Below the pieces are notes generated by a model. It ran no database searches and was not told the DNA's origin. It saw nothing but the letters and a program-made list of their open reading frames with translations. A DNA stretch of 64,000 nucleotides from Notolepis coatsorum (taxonomy: Eukaryota > Chordata > Actinopteri > Aulopiformes > Paralepididae): contig OZ020592.1 of the NCBI GenBank assembly GCA_963971535.1, forward strand, positions 123,560,563-123,624,562. The letters are read 5' to 3'. The position numbers and the translations under genes were made by a program. How positions within the stretch are numbered: the first letter of the stretch is position 1; each line of letters begins with the position of its first letter. Below, piece after piece: positions 10,625 to 22,412 of the stretch.

Positions 10625-12255
10625 TCAGTTATTCTGTCTCTTGGTAAAGGTGCAGTGATCTGACATCCAGCCTTTGCCTTGAATCTCTTGCAGACAGTGC
10701 ATCTTGCTAAAACACGCTTGACTAGCTGTCTAGCACGCAGGATCCAGTATCTTTCTCTTAGTTGTACTAAGGTGTCCCTCACTCCTGAATGCATTATCTT
10801 TTCATGACAGGACTGTATCAGCATTTCTGAGTATCTTTGTTTTCCGGGCAGAATCCACGGGTGCTTCTCTCGGAAGGTGAAGTTGGACTGTTGCAGTCTT
10901 CCTCCCACGCTGAGCAGTTCATATTCATCCAGGAATGGTTGGAGTTCCTTTATTTTACAGTCGTTCGTCAGATTCTTTCCTGTCTTCAGTAATTTGATCT
11001 CCTGACTGAAACTTTGTTGTTGTATTGTCTTGATCCAGTACCTTTCTGCCTCAAAGAGCTCGTCAGCAGTCAGCTCTCCTTGTGTCTTTGTCTTCCTTTG
11101 AGCATTGGTTATGAATCTCTTGATCCAGGCAGTCACTCTTAAGACCCTTCTCAGTTTGCTATATCTTGCCAGCTCCAATACTGGTTCCGAGAGATCTGCG
11201 TCATTTGCAGTAAGCTGTACTGTGACCTGGTGATGGCACTTGAGTTCTGTGTGAACTCCTTCTGGAACCTGGCCCTCATCAGTCTCCTCTGACTGATCAG
11301 GTGACTGGTCAGGTGTTGTCAGAACTTCAGGTCCGTACCACCATAGCTTGTTCTGTATCAGGTTTTCCACAGTCTGTCCTCTGGTAGGGAGGTCAGCTGG
11401 ATTTACCTTCCCTTTTATGTGTGACCATGACTCTGGGTTGGTCAAGGACTGGATCTCTGCCACTCTGTTTGAGACAAACTGTTTCCACTTGTGAGCGGAG
11501 CTGCAAATCCAGTGCAGCGTAATCATAGAGTCTGTCCACATTGTAATCTGTTTGTGTTCCATTTTCAAAGTTTTCATCAAGTGGCTGGCTAGTCTTGCCC
11601 CAATCACAGCTCCCATGAGCTCCAGGCGCGGCAGTGTCATTTTCTTGAGAGGGGCTACCCTGGACTTGGATGCCACTAAGCTTGTTCTAAGTACTCCATC
11701 TCGGTTTTCGCCCTGCAGGTAGGCCACAGCACTGTAAGCCCTTTCACTGGCGTCACAGAACACATGTAGTTTCAGGAGATGGCTGTTCTCTGTCTGCAGG
11801 TCTATTCTGTACCATCTTGGGATAGCGAGCTGGTGTAGCTGGGGGAGCTCCGAACACCACTGTTGCCATTCTCGAGTCAGATCAGGTGGTAGCTCCTCAT
11901 CCCAGGAGAGTCCTCTCTCCCACATTTCTTGAAACATGCACTTGACTCTGACTGTGAAAGGAGTCAGGAACCCAAGGGGGTCATAAATGCGTGCAGACGA
12001 TTGCAGAACACTTCTCTTTGTGTTCTCCTTCTGTTTTAGAATGCTCACCAGTGGCCTTAAGTCAAATGTGAAGTCATCAGTGTCTGGCCTCCATACCAAG
12101 CCGAGCACTTTCAGTACTGCTCCGTGTGTCTCTGGCGCCACCGTGAGGTCAGTTTTGCTCTTCTCCCATTTTTCCATCAATTCAGGAGAGTTTGTCATCC
12201 ACTTGCAGAGGTCCATGCCTGCGGTCAACAGCATTTGTTTAGCAGTTGTCGTCAC
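10625..12255 (-). pseudogene. BEL-3 RT end, RNase H and integrase zinc-binding domain
   Basis: This minus-strand frame begins within the reverse transcriptase just after the YVDD region and runs through the peptidase A17/RNase H-like region. Visible blocks are [19 protein letters not shown], the RNase H block HVFCDASERAYSAVAY and WTDSMITLHWI. It ends in the H2C2 integrase zinc-binding domain with C-x2-C in ARCTVCKRF. The frame is offset from 12252-15029, the result of a small frameshift next to the YVDD box. After 10625 the frame runs into hAT-2. Peptidase A17 is the database name for this BEL/Pao segment; its role is not shown here. Confidence 0.88.
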
Positions 12256-15029
12256 AGTGTAAGCTTCTTCAACGTTGTGTGAACTTGCAATAAAATCATC
12301 GACATAAAGTGGGATTCTCTCAATGTCTCTACAACGGATGGATGTTCTGTCTCATACTGTTTCAGGTGTTTCCTGATTGTAGCAGCGAGTAAGAATGGAC
12401 TTGGGGAAGCGCCAAAGACCACTCTGGTCATCCTTAACACTCGTGGCTCTTCCTCCTCTTCTCCCTTTGGTGGGCCAGTGAGCCACAAGAACCTCACGGC
12501 ATCTTTGTCCCTTTCTGCGAGGGATATTTGCAGGAAGGCCTTCTTGATGTCTGCCATGAAGGCGATCGCATGTTGCCTGAACTTAATCAGGACGTTGAGG
12601 AGGTCTGGGTTCAGGTTGGGTCCTGTGAATAAGCAGTCATTGAGGGATGGATGGCCATTTTCATGAGATGAAGCATCAAACACTACTCTCAGTTTCGTCG
12701 TCACCTTGTCCTCTCTGAGTACTGCGTGGTGAGGTAAGTAGTATTTCACACTGTCTGTCCTTGCATCATCCTCCGGCACGTCCTCCGCTATGTTCTGTTG
12801 TAAATAGTCCTCCACTACTTCATGATACCTGCTGTAAAAGGTAACATCTTTCTTTAGTCTTTTCTTCAGACCATCAAACCTTTTCTTAGCGATTCTGTAG
12901 TTGTCTTGGAGTTCTGTTCTTTCTGCCTTCCATGGCAACTCCACTTGGTATCGCCCATCTTTAAAGGTTGTTGTTCTCTCGAACATCTGTTGAGCTTCTT
13001 CTTCTGCTGGGTTCTGTGTTTTCTCGCCTGTTATACCCAGAGACTCAATTTCCCAGAATGCCTTTAGTTGATTGGAGACAAGTGTGTCTTCATCAATGGG
13101 GATGAGCATGCATGCTGCCTCAGCTACACTTGACATGGACACAGGCCCCTGCACAGACCATCCAAAGGTGCTCTCCACTGCAACCAAAGTCTCCGTCAGC
13201 CTCTCCACTTTGCCTGATACTATTTGCCAATAATAGTCTGCTCCTATCAGGATGGAGAGCTCTGGATCACTTTCATTTCCTGGGAAGTCTGCCAGTCTCA
13301 GACCCTTTTTCTTGAGCTCATGTTGAACCTGGTCACCAGGCACCTTCATCACTGCTGAGCACACCTGTGGGGTCTCTATAGCCTCTATTTTGATTTCTTG
13401 CTGGGTGTCCCAGACATTCCTCAAGGTAACCTTCACTGTGTTGTACTGTGACATTGTAGGGACAGAGGATCCAAACGTGTGAAGAGTGAGTTTCTCTTGT
13501 CTCATTACTGGTAACTTCAGGCTCTTCACAAGGTTTCCATGGATGAAGCTCCTCTGACTCCCTCCATCTAGTAAGCAACGAGCTATTACCCTGCCTCCTG
13601 GGCCTTCCACCCATGCCTTGGCAGTTTGTAACAGCACAGTGTTCTGTCCGTCTGGTTTCATCTTCACTGAATGAGGAATGACTGAGGAAACAACAGCCTC
13701 TTCCGAAACAGGGGGTTTCTGCTCCTCACTTTTCTTGCCAGTGCACACAGCAATGTGATGTCTTCTTCCACAGGTTGCACAGGAGACCTGCTTTTTACAG
13801 AATTTGGCTATGTGTTTCTGTCCTAAACACACAAAACATCTTCCCATTCGCATTAGCCTGTCTTTACGTTCAATAACGTTGTTGTCTGGGCAATGCTCTG
13901 CTTTGTGATCAGCACTGTCACAGAACAAACAGTTGTACACCTGGCTGGCTGTATGCAGTGTAGCAGTAGATTGCATGCTGGGTCTTTTTGGTCTCACTTC
14001 GCTGAATGAGTAGGCCTGTTTCCATGGCTTGCTCTCTTCTTTCTGATGGTTGGATGTTGTTGTCATTTGCAGTGCTCTTTCTCTGCTCTGAACCTCCCTC
14101 TGTAGGAATGTGACTATTTCAGAAACTTTCCATTCATCATCTACTCCCCTCTGACGACTATATTCAAGAGCTATGCTATCTGGAATCATCTGCAGTAAAA
14201 TTGGGCATAGCAGGCTCCCGTAGGTTTCTGACACTACACCCAGTGACTCCAAGCTCCTCATTTGAATTTCACATTCATCATATAGCTGCCTCAATGCATT
14301 CACATCAGAGGCTTTCTTCACAGGAGTAAGATTCAGTAGTTTTGACATGTGAGCACTGATCAGTAGATCTTTCCTTCCAAATCTATTTTGCAATAAAGTG
14401 ACCGCATTGTCATAGTTATCATCTGTTAATGTCAGTCCTGCTATTGCCTTTGCAGCTGGTCCAGTGAGATAGGTTTTTAGGTAAGTAAACTTTTCTCTTT
14501 TACACAGTCCATCATTATTGTGAATAGCAGTTTCATACTGGCTCCAGAATTCCTGCCATTTACTGACATCTCCATTATATTTCTCAATTACCAATCTTGG
14601 TAGCTTTACTGACTGTCTCTGTGATCTTGCTTCAGTATCACTCACCCGCCGGGCCTCTGCTGTCAGTTCCTTTTGGTTCCTTATTACTCGTTGTGCGCGG
14701 CTCCGTTGGATAATGATGCGCTCCTTGTACGTCTCCGTTGATTCAATCTCCGTGTCCAAATCATCCATCAAAGTTAGTTGCTCTATTTCCCGGTTTATTT
14801 CAAGCAAACTGTCCTCCTTCGATGCCAGTACATCCAACATAGTTGTCAAGTCTTCAACACTCGGAGCCTCATTTCCAATCTCAGCGTCAATCTGATTTAA
14901 AATACGTGTAGTACCACCTCTGATGGCACCGTGCTTCCGTTTCTGTCTCTCGATTTCACTCCGACGTTCTGTTTCATCCATTCTATCGTTATATCCAAAT
15001 GATCCAAAGGTCCCTGGTTTCGGCACCAA
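12252..15029 (-). pseudogene. BEL-3 Gag, protease and reverse transcriptase (frameshifted at the RT active site)
   Basis: This is a long frame of 925 codons directly after the primer-binding site. Residues about 20-130 form a charged, probably coiled-coil region. A DUF1759 capsid-like domain follows (about 140-310). Three zinc knuckles lie near 365-430 (CLFCDSADHKAEHC, CFVCLGQKHIAKFC, CATCGRRHHIAVC). A DUF1758 protease block CLLDGGSQRSFI is near residue 490. Reverse transcriptase has FMADIKKAFLQI near residue 825. The frame is lost just before the catalytic YVDD box, where a one-base change moves it to the frame of 10625-12255. Apart from that shift and hAT-2 the element looks nearly complete, in line with its low LTR divergence. 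Confidence 0.9.
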
Positions 15030-15031
15030 AA

Positions 15032-15384
15032 TGTAGAATAACTACTTTCCAAAAGAATAGATTGTCCAATACGTCGGATTCCAATAGGTTGTACTTTATA
15101 TAGAATCTTCAGCGCACGTTACATTACAGTTGAGTTCTCATCAGGTTCATTCATAAAACGCTCTCTGTCAATCACCTAAAAGGACGCAGCTGGTAGCAGG
15201 TGCAATGCATCCTGGGACTTGTATTTCTACTAACGTGGTGACTAATGTAAATAATAGTATCTCTTACTAGAATAAACAAACACTCTTCCACTTCCACTTC
15301 TTCTTTCAAAGGTAAACAATAATCGATATTAACATATATGTAATATAACTCATAATCATTAACCTGGCCTATTAAGTTACAACA
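15032..15384 (-). repeat. BEL-3 5' LTR
   Basis: 353 bp, one substitution from 8576-8928. The adjacent TTTGGTGCCGAAACC at 15017-15031 (minus) is the presumed tRNA primer-binding site. BEL-1 coding sequence resumes directly at 15385. Confidence 0.92.
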
Positions 15385-16944
15385 GTGCTGCTATCCATTA
15401 CAGAGGAAGACCGATCCAAGAATTTGCTTGACTTGGATCTCGACAGAGACCAACTGCCAGTGGAGAGGGCCCTTGGACTTCATTGGTGTGTTGATACAGA
15501 CACTTTTAAGTTCAAGTTGGCACTCAAAGAACAGCCTCATACTCGACGTGGGATTCTATCGATGGTCAGCTCAATCTATGATCCTTTAGGATTTCTTGCC
15601 CCACTCACACTTCCAGCCAAGCTCATACTGCAAGATATGTGTAGGAGGAACTATGGATGGGATGATCAAATTCACCCAATTCTCCAACAGCAGTGGACGA
15701 AGTGGTTGAGAGACCTGGAAAGAGTGATGGCATTCAAAGTTGAAAGATGCCTCAAGCCGGCAGATTTTGGAGAAACCATTCGTGGTCAGTTACATCACTT
15801 CTCTGATGCCAGCGAAAGTGGATATGGCACTGTGACCTATCTGAAGATATGGAACAACAGCAACAGGTGTCATGTCTCTTTCCTGTTAGGTAAAGCCAGA
15901 GTTTGCCCACTAAAGCAAGTCACCATTCCACGCTTGGAACTCACTGCAGCTGTTCTTGCTGTTCGTGTGGACACCATGCTCAGAGCCGAAATTCAGCTTT
16001 GCCTTGAGAAATCTTGTTTCTGGACTGACAGTCTATCTAGGTCGTCCTCGGACTTCAGTACTTCAGTTTTAAAGTACATCAGAAATGAAGACAAGAGATT
16101 TCACACCTTTGTGGCAAATAGGATTTCTACCATCCGAAGAACATCTGAAGTCACGCAGTGGGGGTACATTCATACCACTCAGAACCCTGCTGACAAAGCC
16201 TCAAGGGGAGTTACGGTGGATGATTTGCTGACCAACAGAAGTTGGATTGAAGGCCCTGAGTTTCTTTGGAAACCAGAGGAAGAGTGGCCAGATAGTATCT
16301 TGGAGTACAACATTGCTGCTGATGACCCTGAGGTCAAAAAGGATCTCACCATCAACGCAGTAATTGTCGATGCACCAAGTGCCACACACCAACTGATCAC
16401 CTACTTTTCTGACTGGAAAAGGTTGAAAAGGTCAGTTGCTTGGATCCTGAAATTACGAAAGACTCTATTGGAGATGAGTCATAAAAGAAACCAACTGAGT
16501 CATGAAGATGCAGACAAAGTGGAACAGGAAATGCAACAAAGTAGAGATGCATTGGGAAACCAGAACTTAACACCAGACAATCTTTCTACAGCTGAGTCTG
16601 CCATCATTCACTTCACTCAACAGCAAAGGTTCCCTGATGAACTTGCTGTGTTGACATCTGGAAAGGGTGAAGTAAAGAAAGACAGTCCCATCTATAAACT
16701 GGACCCCATTCTGGAGGATGGCTTGCTTAGAGTTGGAGGGAGGTTGAGTAGGGCAGCAATGTCTGAGGAATCTAAACATCCTGTTATCCTCTCGAAAGAC
16801 CTCCATGTATCGACTCTCATACTAAAGCACATCCACGAACAGATGGGTCATGGTGGGAGAAACCATGTTCTCTCCAGATTGCGCCAAAAATATTGGATCA
16901 CTAGTGCCAATGCCAGACTTGCCTCTAGAGCGAATCGTTGCTGA
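15385..16944 (+). pseudogene. BEL-1 RT end, RNase H and truncated integrase zinc finger
   Basis: This continues the BEL-1 frame after BEL-3. It shows [18 protein letters not shown], the RNase H block HHFSDASESGYGTVTYL and WTDSLSRSS. The integrase zinc-binding domain starts normally with the histidine block HIHEQMGHGGRNHVL. It breaks off after ANARL, where the two-cysteine half (C-x2-C) should follow. The sequence jumps to the LPLERIVADLPPF linker in a different frame, so about 25-30 residues are deleted. Before the BEL-3 insertion this pol was therefore probably already damaged. Confidence 0.88.
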
Positions 16945-17837
16945 TCTTCCTCCATTTACCAATGTTGGAGTTGATTATTTCGGCCCGATTGAGGTCAAGA
17001 GGGGACGTTCCTTTGAAAAGCGCTATGGAGTCATTTTCACCTGTATGGCATGTAGAGCAGTCCATTTGGAAGTCGCTTATTCATTGGATACGGACTCCTG
17101 TATAAATGCTCTACGCAGGTTTGTTTGTAGAAGAGGACCCATCTCTCATTTAAGATCGGACAATGGAACCAATTTTGTTGGTGCTAAAAGAGAGTTGAGG
17201 GAAGCTCTCGCTGCTTTAAACCACAGCAAAATACAATCAGCTTTTCTGGAAGAAGGAATTCAGTGGAGCTTCAACCCACCAACAGCCTCTCATCATGGAG
17301 GTGCATGGGAGCGCATCATACGGATGATTCGACGAATACTAACATCAGTTCTACACCAGCAAACCTTGAATGACGAAGGATTTCATACAGTGCTGTGTGA
17401 AGTCGAAGCCATTCTTAATGATCGCCCCATAACTAAGTTGTCTGGAGATCCCAACGATCTGGAAGCTCTCACTCCCAATCACATTCTCACAATGAAAAGA
17501 ATGCCAATTGTTTCAGAAGTCCGACCTCTACCTCAAAAGGAGATGGAGACAAGTCCAATACATCTCAGACCTTTTTTGGAAACGCTGGCTGAGAGAATAC
17601 TTACCTTTGCTACAGGAGCGGCAGAGGTGGAGTAAGGAGAGACGAAGTCTTGTCCCTGGAGACATTATATTGATCGCAGACGCTACAGCTCCACGTGGTT
17701 CCTGGTTACTTGGAAGAGTCCTGGAGACCTATCCCGACAGGAAAGGACTGGTGCGTTCTGCACGAGTGAAGACAAAAACGAGCACACTGGATAGACCAGT
17801 AACTAAACTTTGCTTGCTTCAAGAAGCTGCAATTTAA
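16910..17837 (+). pseudogene. BEL-1 integrase core and C-terminal domain, two frames
   Basis: The first frame (to 17635) has the catalytic triad blocks NVGVDYFGPIEV (Asp), HLRSDNGTNFVGA (Asp) and HHGGAWERIIRMIRR (Glu). A shift near 17550 moves the C-terminal part to the frame ending at 17837. That part contains the DUF5641-like block [21 protein letters not shown], cut here to its core, and ends LCLLQEAAI. After the stop, 17838-17955 is AT-rich 3' sequence ending in the purine-rich AATTAGGGGCCG before the 3' LTR. Confidence 0.88.
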
Positions 17838-17955
17838 AGCTTCTAATTCAAATAATTGTTTTTTGAGTTATTTTTTATGAATATATTGGCTCCATTACGT
17901 AAATATTATTTTGAATTGTTCCTGGCCTCCTGCCATTCTCAATTAGGGGCCGACG

Positions 17956-18338
17956 TGTTGTAGCCAAAAAGCCTTTCTGTTTATTTCATTTTATTTGTAC
18001 TCACGGTGCAGAGGTGTGGCATTTTCAGTCACCATGGCAACCACCACAGGGGTTGGTTACCCATTTATACTGATCAGTGGGTGACGAGCGGCAAGTGTGC
18101 AAGGGGATAGCCAAACAGTTTTTGACCGTGTTCGTGTTGATGTGCCGTATAGGTCGGCGTTCAGTGTTATTAGTAAAAAGAGTTTTTGTATATATTTTTT
18201 GGTTGATAATGGTCAATAAAAGGATTGGCATATCGAAAATGATACGAGCTCTCTGGACATTGAATTCTTCAAGCACGCGTCTAACTCAAGCCAGCCCACT
18301 TGCCCCTCGCAGTAGGCTTATAGGTAAAGGAGTCTACA
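17956..18338 (+). repeat. BEL-1 3' LTR (intact, contains the hAT-1 empty site)
   Basis: 383 bp, TGTTG...TCTACA. It contains the single uninterrupted copy of TTCAGTGT that is duplicated around hAT-1 in the 5' LTR. It is followed by the target duplication AACAT. Confidence 0.94.
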
Positions 18339-18343
18339 AACAT

Positions 18344-18812
18344 GATTTGTTGAGCTTCCTCTGGTGTTGTGGTCGTGGTATTCACTGACTTTTGGGAAGT
18401 ATTTTGACATGTACATGGGTACCTTAGTCGTATAGTGTATCTTGTAGACCAGGCCCATTGCAAGTTGCTGTACTCTGTTGTCTACTCTAAGCCATCCTAG
18501 GTTGTCAAAATGGGCAGGGGTGAGGTGGGTTCTAGGAGTAAGGTCAAGTAGTAGTCTGACCAGTTTGTTTTGTGATGTTTGTAATCTTGTTTTTAGCGCC
18601 TTTGAGGTGCTTTGGTACCATGAGGTGCAAGCATAGTCGTAGTACCCTTGAATGAGTGCTCCTGCCAGAGTCATCAGGATATTCTTGTTTACCAGAGAGG
18701 AGATCCGGTACAAGAATCTAGTTAGTTGGTTGACTTTTTTTATTACCTTGGATGCCATTTTGTTCTTCACCTCCTCACTGGTGATGATGTGTTGCCAACA
18801 TAGGTCGCCTCA
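18344..18812 (-). pseudogene. LINE family A: reverse transcriptase C-terminal part (upstream half of the split copy)
   Basis: On the minus strand this encodes about 150 residues identical in type to the middle of the LINE ORF at 23430-24446 (block KMASKVIKKVNQLTRFLYRI onward). It ends at BEL-1 exactly where the sequence at 1457 picks up. Its other end is at about 18812, where a hAT-like repeat begins. It carries a short segment before KMAS that the plus-strand copy lacks. Confidence 0.85.
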
Positions 18813-18898
18813 GCCAGGGGTGTAAAGTACTTGAGTAATTGTACTTTGTTACAATACTTAAGTACTGTTTTTGGGGATTTGTACTTTACTCGAGTACT
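18813..18898. mobile_element. hAT-like repeat, left part (split by BEL-2)
   Basis: Starts CAGGGGTGTAAAGTACTTGA, a typical hAT-like end with TACTTGAGTA-type repeats common in fish. It is cut by BEL-2 at the duplication ATTAG (18899-18903). The continuation lies from 25604, with a similar ACTTGTACTTTTACTCGATT. The far end is not clear. Confidence 0.6.
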
Positions 18899-18903
18899 AT
18901 TAG

Positions 18904-19429
18904 TGTAATGGCAGAATTTCTTTAGACTTTCGTTTACCATTTTGTTTCCAGTGCGGGCAGCAAAAAGGTTTCAGACTTGTGCCCAATGGCTAATACAAAT
19001 CTGTATCCACAATTATGATGTACACACTCACAGACTCCAGAATACGTTTTGAAGGTTCTTTACTTTCTTTGGGCAGTCACAAAGTATAACATCATTCTTC
19101 ATAGGATATATAGACCGAACTAGGATCATGGACTACGGTCAAAAAGTTATGTGCTTCCAAACTGCATGGGCATTGTCTCACTACTAACTAGGCAATACAA
19201 GTTCACGGCATATCAAGACTCTCACACATGCGCAGTAACACATCTAAAGTACATTTATCATTAAATTCTTAGAATAATTCGCAACTAAATTATAAATATG
19301 GCTTATAGCATACCACAGCATTACAAACTTTAAACAAGCATTAAACTACTGCTCATTTTCTATGCAATAACTAAATATATTAAATACAAATATATAAAAA
19401 ATATGACTTTTCAAGATTTGGCTCTTACA
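18904..19429 (-). repeat. BEL-2 3' LTR
   Basis: 526 bp, matches 25086-25598 with scattered substitutions and some indels. The left edge abuts the ATTAG target duplication. Confidence 0.92.
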
Positions 19430-19590
19430 TTCCCGGCCTCTAATTGGAAGACAAGCAGGCTGCCAATTACTCAATAAACAAACTAGAGCCAACGTAAATT
19501 TCAAACATAAAGCATTATCCTATATGCTAAGCAAATTCTAGCGTGAATGTAATGAACGTACAAAGGATACGTAGATCAAAGTCCTTTTGT

Positions 19591-20591
19591 TTAACTGTCC
19601 TTCTCATAGATGAGACACAGCTTGTCGACAGGTCTTTCAAGGGTGTTTGTCTTCGTCTTGACCAGCACACGCCTCACAAGTCCGTTTGCATCGGGAATGA
19701 TCTGAGCGACTCTTCCCAGCAACCATGAGCTCCGTGGCGCTGATTCATCCAAGATCATGACGACATCTCCAATTGACAGATTCTTCTTGATCTGAGTCCA
19801 TCGCTGACGCTCTTGCAACTGGGGAATGAACTCACGCACCCATCGCTTCCAGAATAAGTCGGCGAGATATTGTATCTGCTTCCATCTTCTGCATGCATAT
19901 GAATCCTCCTTGCTGAACAGTCCAGGCGGCATGACTGGCTGTTTCTTCATCAGTAGTAAGTGGTTAGGCGTCAATGCTTCGAGATCTGAAGGGTCGTCTG
20001 TTGTTGTTGTGAGTGGTCTGTCATTTAGTATGTATTCCACTTCACACAGCAATGTGTGTAGACACTCATCACTGACTGTTTGTTCCTTCAGCACAGATCT
20101 CATTACTTTCCTTACAGATCGGATCTGTCTCTCCCAGACTCCTCCAAAATGTGAGCCTGCAGGTGGGTTGAAAACCTATTTGATTCCTCTTTGCATCAGT
20201 GCATCTTTGATTGATTCCACTGCTGAATCGACTCTCGCAGCTCACGCTCAGCGGCTACAATTGTCCCATTGTCTGAGCGCTTAACTGCTACTTGTCCTCT
20301 CCTGCACAGAAAACGACGGATTGCATTCACACACAAGTCAGTGTCAAGCGAGTGCGCTACTTCAATGTGTACTGCTCGCGTAGTGAGACAGGTAAACAGG
20401 ACGCCATATCTCTTCACAGTGCTGCGGCCCTGTTTCACGTCAAACGGACCAAAATAATCCACCCCTACGTTAGTGAAAGGGGGCTTGTCAGGTTCTAGCC
20501 TGTCTGGAGGCAAGTTTGCCATCTTTTGTCCGAGGGTCTTGCCTTTGACTTTTCTGCAGACCACACATCTTGACAATAACTTCCTCACCAT
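19591..20591 (-). pseudogene. BEL-2 integrase (zinc-binding half, core, C-terminus), broken
   Basis: On the minus strand 20591-20196 gives the second half of the zinc-binding domain (C-x2-C in SRCVVCRKV), the linker and the first catalytic block NVGVDYFGPFDV, then KRSDNGT with the second aspartate. The frame shifts near 20200. The conserved tryptophan-glutamate block region around 20115-20195 is in another frame, and 20103-19591 encodes the C-terminal domain ending LCLIYEKDS. At least two shifts break it. Positions 19430-19590 are AT-rich 3' sequence before the LTR. Confidence 0.85.
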
Positions 20592-20667
20592 TGAGTTCGC
20601 TGAAGGGATCTAATACCTTTGACGTAAACATGAGAGCATATAGTTTCTTCCACAGTGTCCGATTTTC

Positions 20668-21681
20668 TCATGAGTGTCTCTCAGAATCAGTGTAGTGACG
20701 TGCAAGTCCTTTGCTGCTATGCTCCAGCATAGCAGATGCACAGAGACGGCCTCCGACCCTCAGAACTCCATCCTGGATCACTGGATCAAGCTTTGTTAGA
20801 TGACTGCTCTTCTTCACGTTGCTTCCTTTCTCCAGCATAAGTACTTCTTCAGGAAACTGCTGGGTTTGACTGAATCTGATGATCTCCATCTCAGCTCTCG
20901 TTAGACATTCAACTGTCAAGGCGCCCAGGTCTGGCGTCGACTTGCTGTCGTTCTGGTTGTCAGTTCTTGTTTGACCATCGGGATCTGTTTGTAGATCTGT
21001 CTTCTTCTTCCTACAGCGCTGTAGCAGCATATCCTTCAGTCGGAGAATCCAGGCGACGGTTCTTTTCAATCTGTACCAGCTGGAATAGTAGTTGATCAGC
21101 TTGTTCACAGCATCTGTGTCTTCGACTGTGTGTGTAAGATGTACGTGTCTCACCTCGCTGTCGTCCTCTTCGACCTTCATCTCGGCAGGTCTGTCCGGCC
21201 ATTGACTCTCTGGTTCTCGAAGGAAAGCTGGACCATGAAACCAGCTAGGGCTCTCCATGAACTTGGTAGGTGTAAGCCCCCTGGAAGCACAGTCGGAAGC
21301 GTTGATTGAGGTATTGACATACTTCCATTGGTGCGCCTTCGTTGCATCTCTGATGGTGGCGACACGGTTGGCAACGAAGGTCTTGAAGCGCAGTGTTTCA
21401 TTCTCTATATATCTCAACACGGTTGTGCTGTCAGTCCAGAATGTCGAGTCACGAAGGTCCATCTGGAGCTCTCGTCTCAACATCTTGTCAGTGTTCACGG
21501 CCACTACCGCTGCTGTCAATTCCATTAGTGGAATAGTAGTTTGCTTTGTTGGAGCAACACAGGCTCGTCCCATCATGAAGGCGCAGTGAACCTGTCCATT
21601 GTTGCTTGTCAGTCTGAGGTAAGAGACTGTCCCGTATCCATTTTCGGACGCGTCAGAAAAGTGATGAAGCTGTGCTTCCAA
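20668..21681 (-). pseudogene. BEL-2 RNase H / peptidase A17-like region
   Basis: Minus-strand frame of 337 codons. It begins in the RNase H-like block HHFSDASENGYGTVSYL and continues through FWTDSTTVLRYI and the pre-integrase region. It ends near GGRLCASAMLEHSSKGLARH, where the zinc-binding histidines should start. It is separated by frameshifts from both neighbours. The layout matches BEL-1 closely. Confidence 0.85.
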
Positions 21682-21761
21682 AGTCCACTGGTCTTACACA
21701 TCTGGTCACACTCACTTCTGACAGTTGGTGAAGCTCTTGCGGCCACGTGGTCCATTTTGGG

Positions 21762-22370
21762 CTAACTTTTTCTAGGAATTTCGTCATCCCATGCAAGCCT
21801 TTCTTTGCACAGCTGCTGCATGAGCATCTTCGCAGGGAGGATTGCTGGGGAAAGGAAACCCAGTGGGTCGTAGATAGAACTGGTTACTGAAAGGATTCCT
21901 CGTCTAGTGACGGGTCTGTCTTTAAGATTGATCCTGAATTTGAATGAGTCGGACTCGATGCACCACAACACTCCTAAGACCCTTTCCACAGGGAGAGCAT
22001 CATTGGTCAGATCCAGGTCTCTCAGTTTGTTTGCTCTTTCGTTGTCTGGAACAGACGCAAGCAGCCTGCGACTGTTACTTGTCCATTTGGTCAGGCGAAA
22101 ACCTCCGTCGGCGCACAATGCGTTGAGGTCTGCTCGTAGGGCGATGGCTTGAGTTTTGTTGGAGACCGACTTTAGACAGTCGTCTACATAAAAGTTCTTG
22201 AGAACTGTATCTACAGCCTCAGGTGGAGACTTGCTCCTATTCTCTTGTGCTGTCCTCTGTAGAGCAAATGTGGCGCAGCTGGGTGAGGAGGTCGCACCGA
22301 AGAGGTGCACAACCATCTTGTACTCAGCGATGTCCTGGGTGATGTCTCCCTCGGGCCACCACAGGAAGCG
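21762..22370 (-). pseudogene. BEL-2 reverse transcriptase, C-terminal half
   Basis: Minus-strand sequence gives the half of RT from the [12 protein letters not shown] block onward. It keeps the [13 protein letters not shown] motif and the catalytic box [11 protein letters not shown], then [14 protein letters not shown]. The front half of RT with the first catalytic aspartate is absent. The preceding frame (22413-22615) goes from the protease region straight into this part, so several hundred bases have been deleted. No working RT can come from this copy. Confidence 0.86.
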
Positions 22371-22412
22371 CAGGAGATCGGTGTCTTCATCAGGAACGCT
22401 GATTGTTCACCG

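Larger units (their letters stand above)
8576..15384 (-). mobile_element. BEL-3: BEL/Pao element nested in BEL-1 (minus strand)
   Basis: LTRs of 353 bp at 8576-8928 and 15032-15384 differ at only one position, the lowest divergence in the window. On the minus strand they start TGTTGTAAC and end TTATTCTACA. The 5' LTR is followed by TTTGGTGCCGAAACC, a good primer-binding site. A purine tract TCGGGGGGGAGAA precedes the 3' LTR. Gag-pol runs 15029 to 8959 with a frameshift near the RT active site and hAT-2 in the integrase. The element splits the reverse transcriptase of BEL-1. A clean 5-bp duplication is not present: the left junction has 18 bp of filler. Confidence 0.92.
1463..18338 (+). mobile_element. 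BEL-1: full-length BEL/Pao LTR retrotransposon with nested insertions
   Basis: Two LTRs of 383 bp (after removing one insertion) begin TGTTG and end TCTACA, and flank gag-protease-RT-RNase H-integrase in BEL/Pao order on the plus strand. A 5-bp target duplication AACAT lies at 1458-1462 and 18339-18343, inside a LINE whose ORF is continuous across the junction. The LTRs differ at about 3 of 383 positions, so insertion is recent. Internal frames are broken by small frameshifts, a zinc-finger deletion, and the BEL-3 insertion at 8576-15384. hAT-1 sits in the 5' LTR. A purine-rich AATTAGGGGCCG precedes the 3' LTR. Confidence 0.93.
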
